Part shown: one piece after another, positions 63,522 through 64,000 of the stretch
Layout of the letters: every line of letters begins with the position of its first letter
Position numbering within the stretch: position 1 is the stretch's first letter
Assembly: GCF_900111095.1 (NCBI RefSeq)
Contig: NZ_FOGB01000017.1
Span: 1 to 64,000, forward strand
Reading direction: 5' to 3'
From: Amphritea atlantica
GTDB lineage: Bacteria > Pseudomonadota > Gammaproteobacteria > Pseudomonadales > Balneatricaceae
DNA length: 64,000 bases
Program-made: the position numbers and the translations under genes
Notes under the pieces: generated by a model
What the model saw: only the letters and a program-made list of their open reading frames with translations
Told to the model about the DNA's origin: nothing
Databases searched by the model: none

Positions 63522-64000
63522 ATGAAAAAGGGTGTGTTGAGACCGGGCCATGTACAGGTTCGGGTATTGGACCTGGATGAGGCCGTTAAGCATTACACTG
63601 AGGTGCTTGGGCTGATTGAAACAGATCGTGATGATCAGGGGCGGGTGTACCTTAAAGCATGGACAGAGGTGGATAAATACTCGCTTGTTTTGCGGCAGTC
63701 CGATGCTCCGGGGCTGGATTATGTCGGCTACAAGTGTCTTGATGAAGCCGCCGTTGAGCGTTTACAACAGGAGCTGACTGAGTTTGGCTGCCATGTTGAG
63801 GAGATCCCTCCCGGTGAACTGAAGGGGTGCGGTAGACGAGTCCGGTTTGATTCACCTACCGGCCATCTGTTCGAACTCTATGCCAGCAAAGAGCAGACAG
63901 GCCGTTGGGGGGTGGGTAACCATAATCCTGAAGCCTGGCCCCGGGGGCTGAGAGGGATGAAAGCTCAACGCTTTGATCACTGTCTGCTCTATGGACCCGA
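63522..64000 (+). CDS. Catechol 2,3-dioxygenase, 5' part (cut by window end)
   Basis: The first 159 codons are present. [58 protein letters not shown] and [19 protein letters not shown] are close to XylE/DmpB; the His of RFDH is an iron ligand. The enzyme opens catechol by meta cleavage. AGGAAC precedes the ATG. The remaining half (second domain, with the other His and the Glu ligand) lies outside. It is probably the first gene, or among the first, of a meta-cleavage operon; a phenol hydroxylase is not seen on this side. Confidence 0.93.
   Translation, partial: MKKGVLRPGHVQVRVLDLDEAVKHYTEVLGLIETDRDDQGRVYLKAWTEVDKYSLVLRQSDAPGLDYVGYKCLDEAAVERLQQELTEFGCHVEEIPPGELKGCGRRVRFDSPTGHLFELYASKEQTGRWGVGNHNPEAWPRGLRGMKAQRFDHCLLYGP

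Overview
The window reads as a chromosome segment of a marine gammaproteobacterium of the Oceanospirillales type (Amphritea, Neptunomonas or Marinobacterium relatives fit; the genus is inference). The reasons are the gene order carAB-greA-yhbY/rlmE-ftsH-folP-glmM-tpiA-secG-tRNA-Leu-tRNA-fMet-rimP-nusA-infB-rbfA-truB-rpsO-pnp, the Pseudomonas-like block gluQ-cbrX-cbrA-cbrB-crcZ-pcnB-folK-panB-panC, and the protein sequences themselves. Most of the window is core genome. No insertion sequence, prophage, CRISPR array or toxin-antitoxin system was seen.

Layout. 1-490: the tail of an rRNA operon (5S rRNA and terminator), then hairpin-rich intergenic repeats. 495-2474: a chemoreceptor. 2578-24080: the carAB operon, with an attenuator-like leader, and the long translation, cell-envelope and RNA-decay block, including two tRNA genes. 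The tRNA-Leu gene is followed by tandem copies of its own 3' tip and terminator. 24128-31055: a CreA-like lipoprotein, a Fur-boxed Cys-rich protein, a TlpA-like thioredoxin, more hairpin repeats, RsmC/RsuA rRNA modification enzymes, a duplicated pterin-synthase-like protein and a thiolase. 31339-41436: pantothenate and folate genes, poly(A) polymerase, a CrcZ-like sRNA locus, the CbrAB carbon/nitrogen two-component system with the small CbrX-type ORF, GluQRS and DksA. 41812-46663: an aminotransferase with SfsA, a Rieske protein and a TonB/heme-type ABC importer. 46660-60471: a phosphotransferase-kinase fusion, PBP1b with an LpoP-like lipoprotein, a Dnr-like regulator, a cold-shock protein, a small disturbed region (gene fragment, 63-bp direct repeats around a low-GC lipoprotein gene), then hemL, thiE, a ClC transporter, argC and erpA. 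60540-63158: a nitric-oxide response cluster (small membrane protein, hemerythrin, Hmp, NsrR) with two NsrR-like operators. 63440-64000: a sigma54-type promoter and the start of a catechol 2,3-dioxygenase gene, cut by the window end.

How the genes connect. CbrA/CbrB probably drives transcription of the CrcZ-like RNA from a canonical -24/-12 promoter. That RNA carries several A-rich Hfq/Crc-type motifs, so the window holds a complete carbon catabolite control module. NsrR with hemerythrin and Hmp, plus the Dnr-like regulator 10 kb away, point to life with nitric oxide or denitrification. The catechol 2,3-dioxygenase suggests aromatic catabolism, which is the kind of pathway that Hfq/Crc control represses in pseudomonads.
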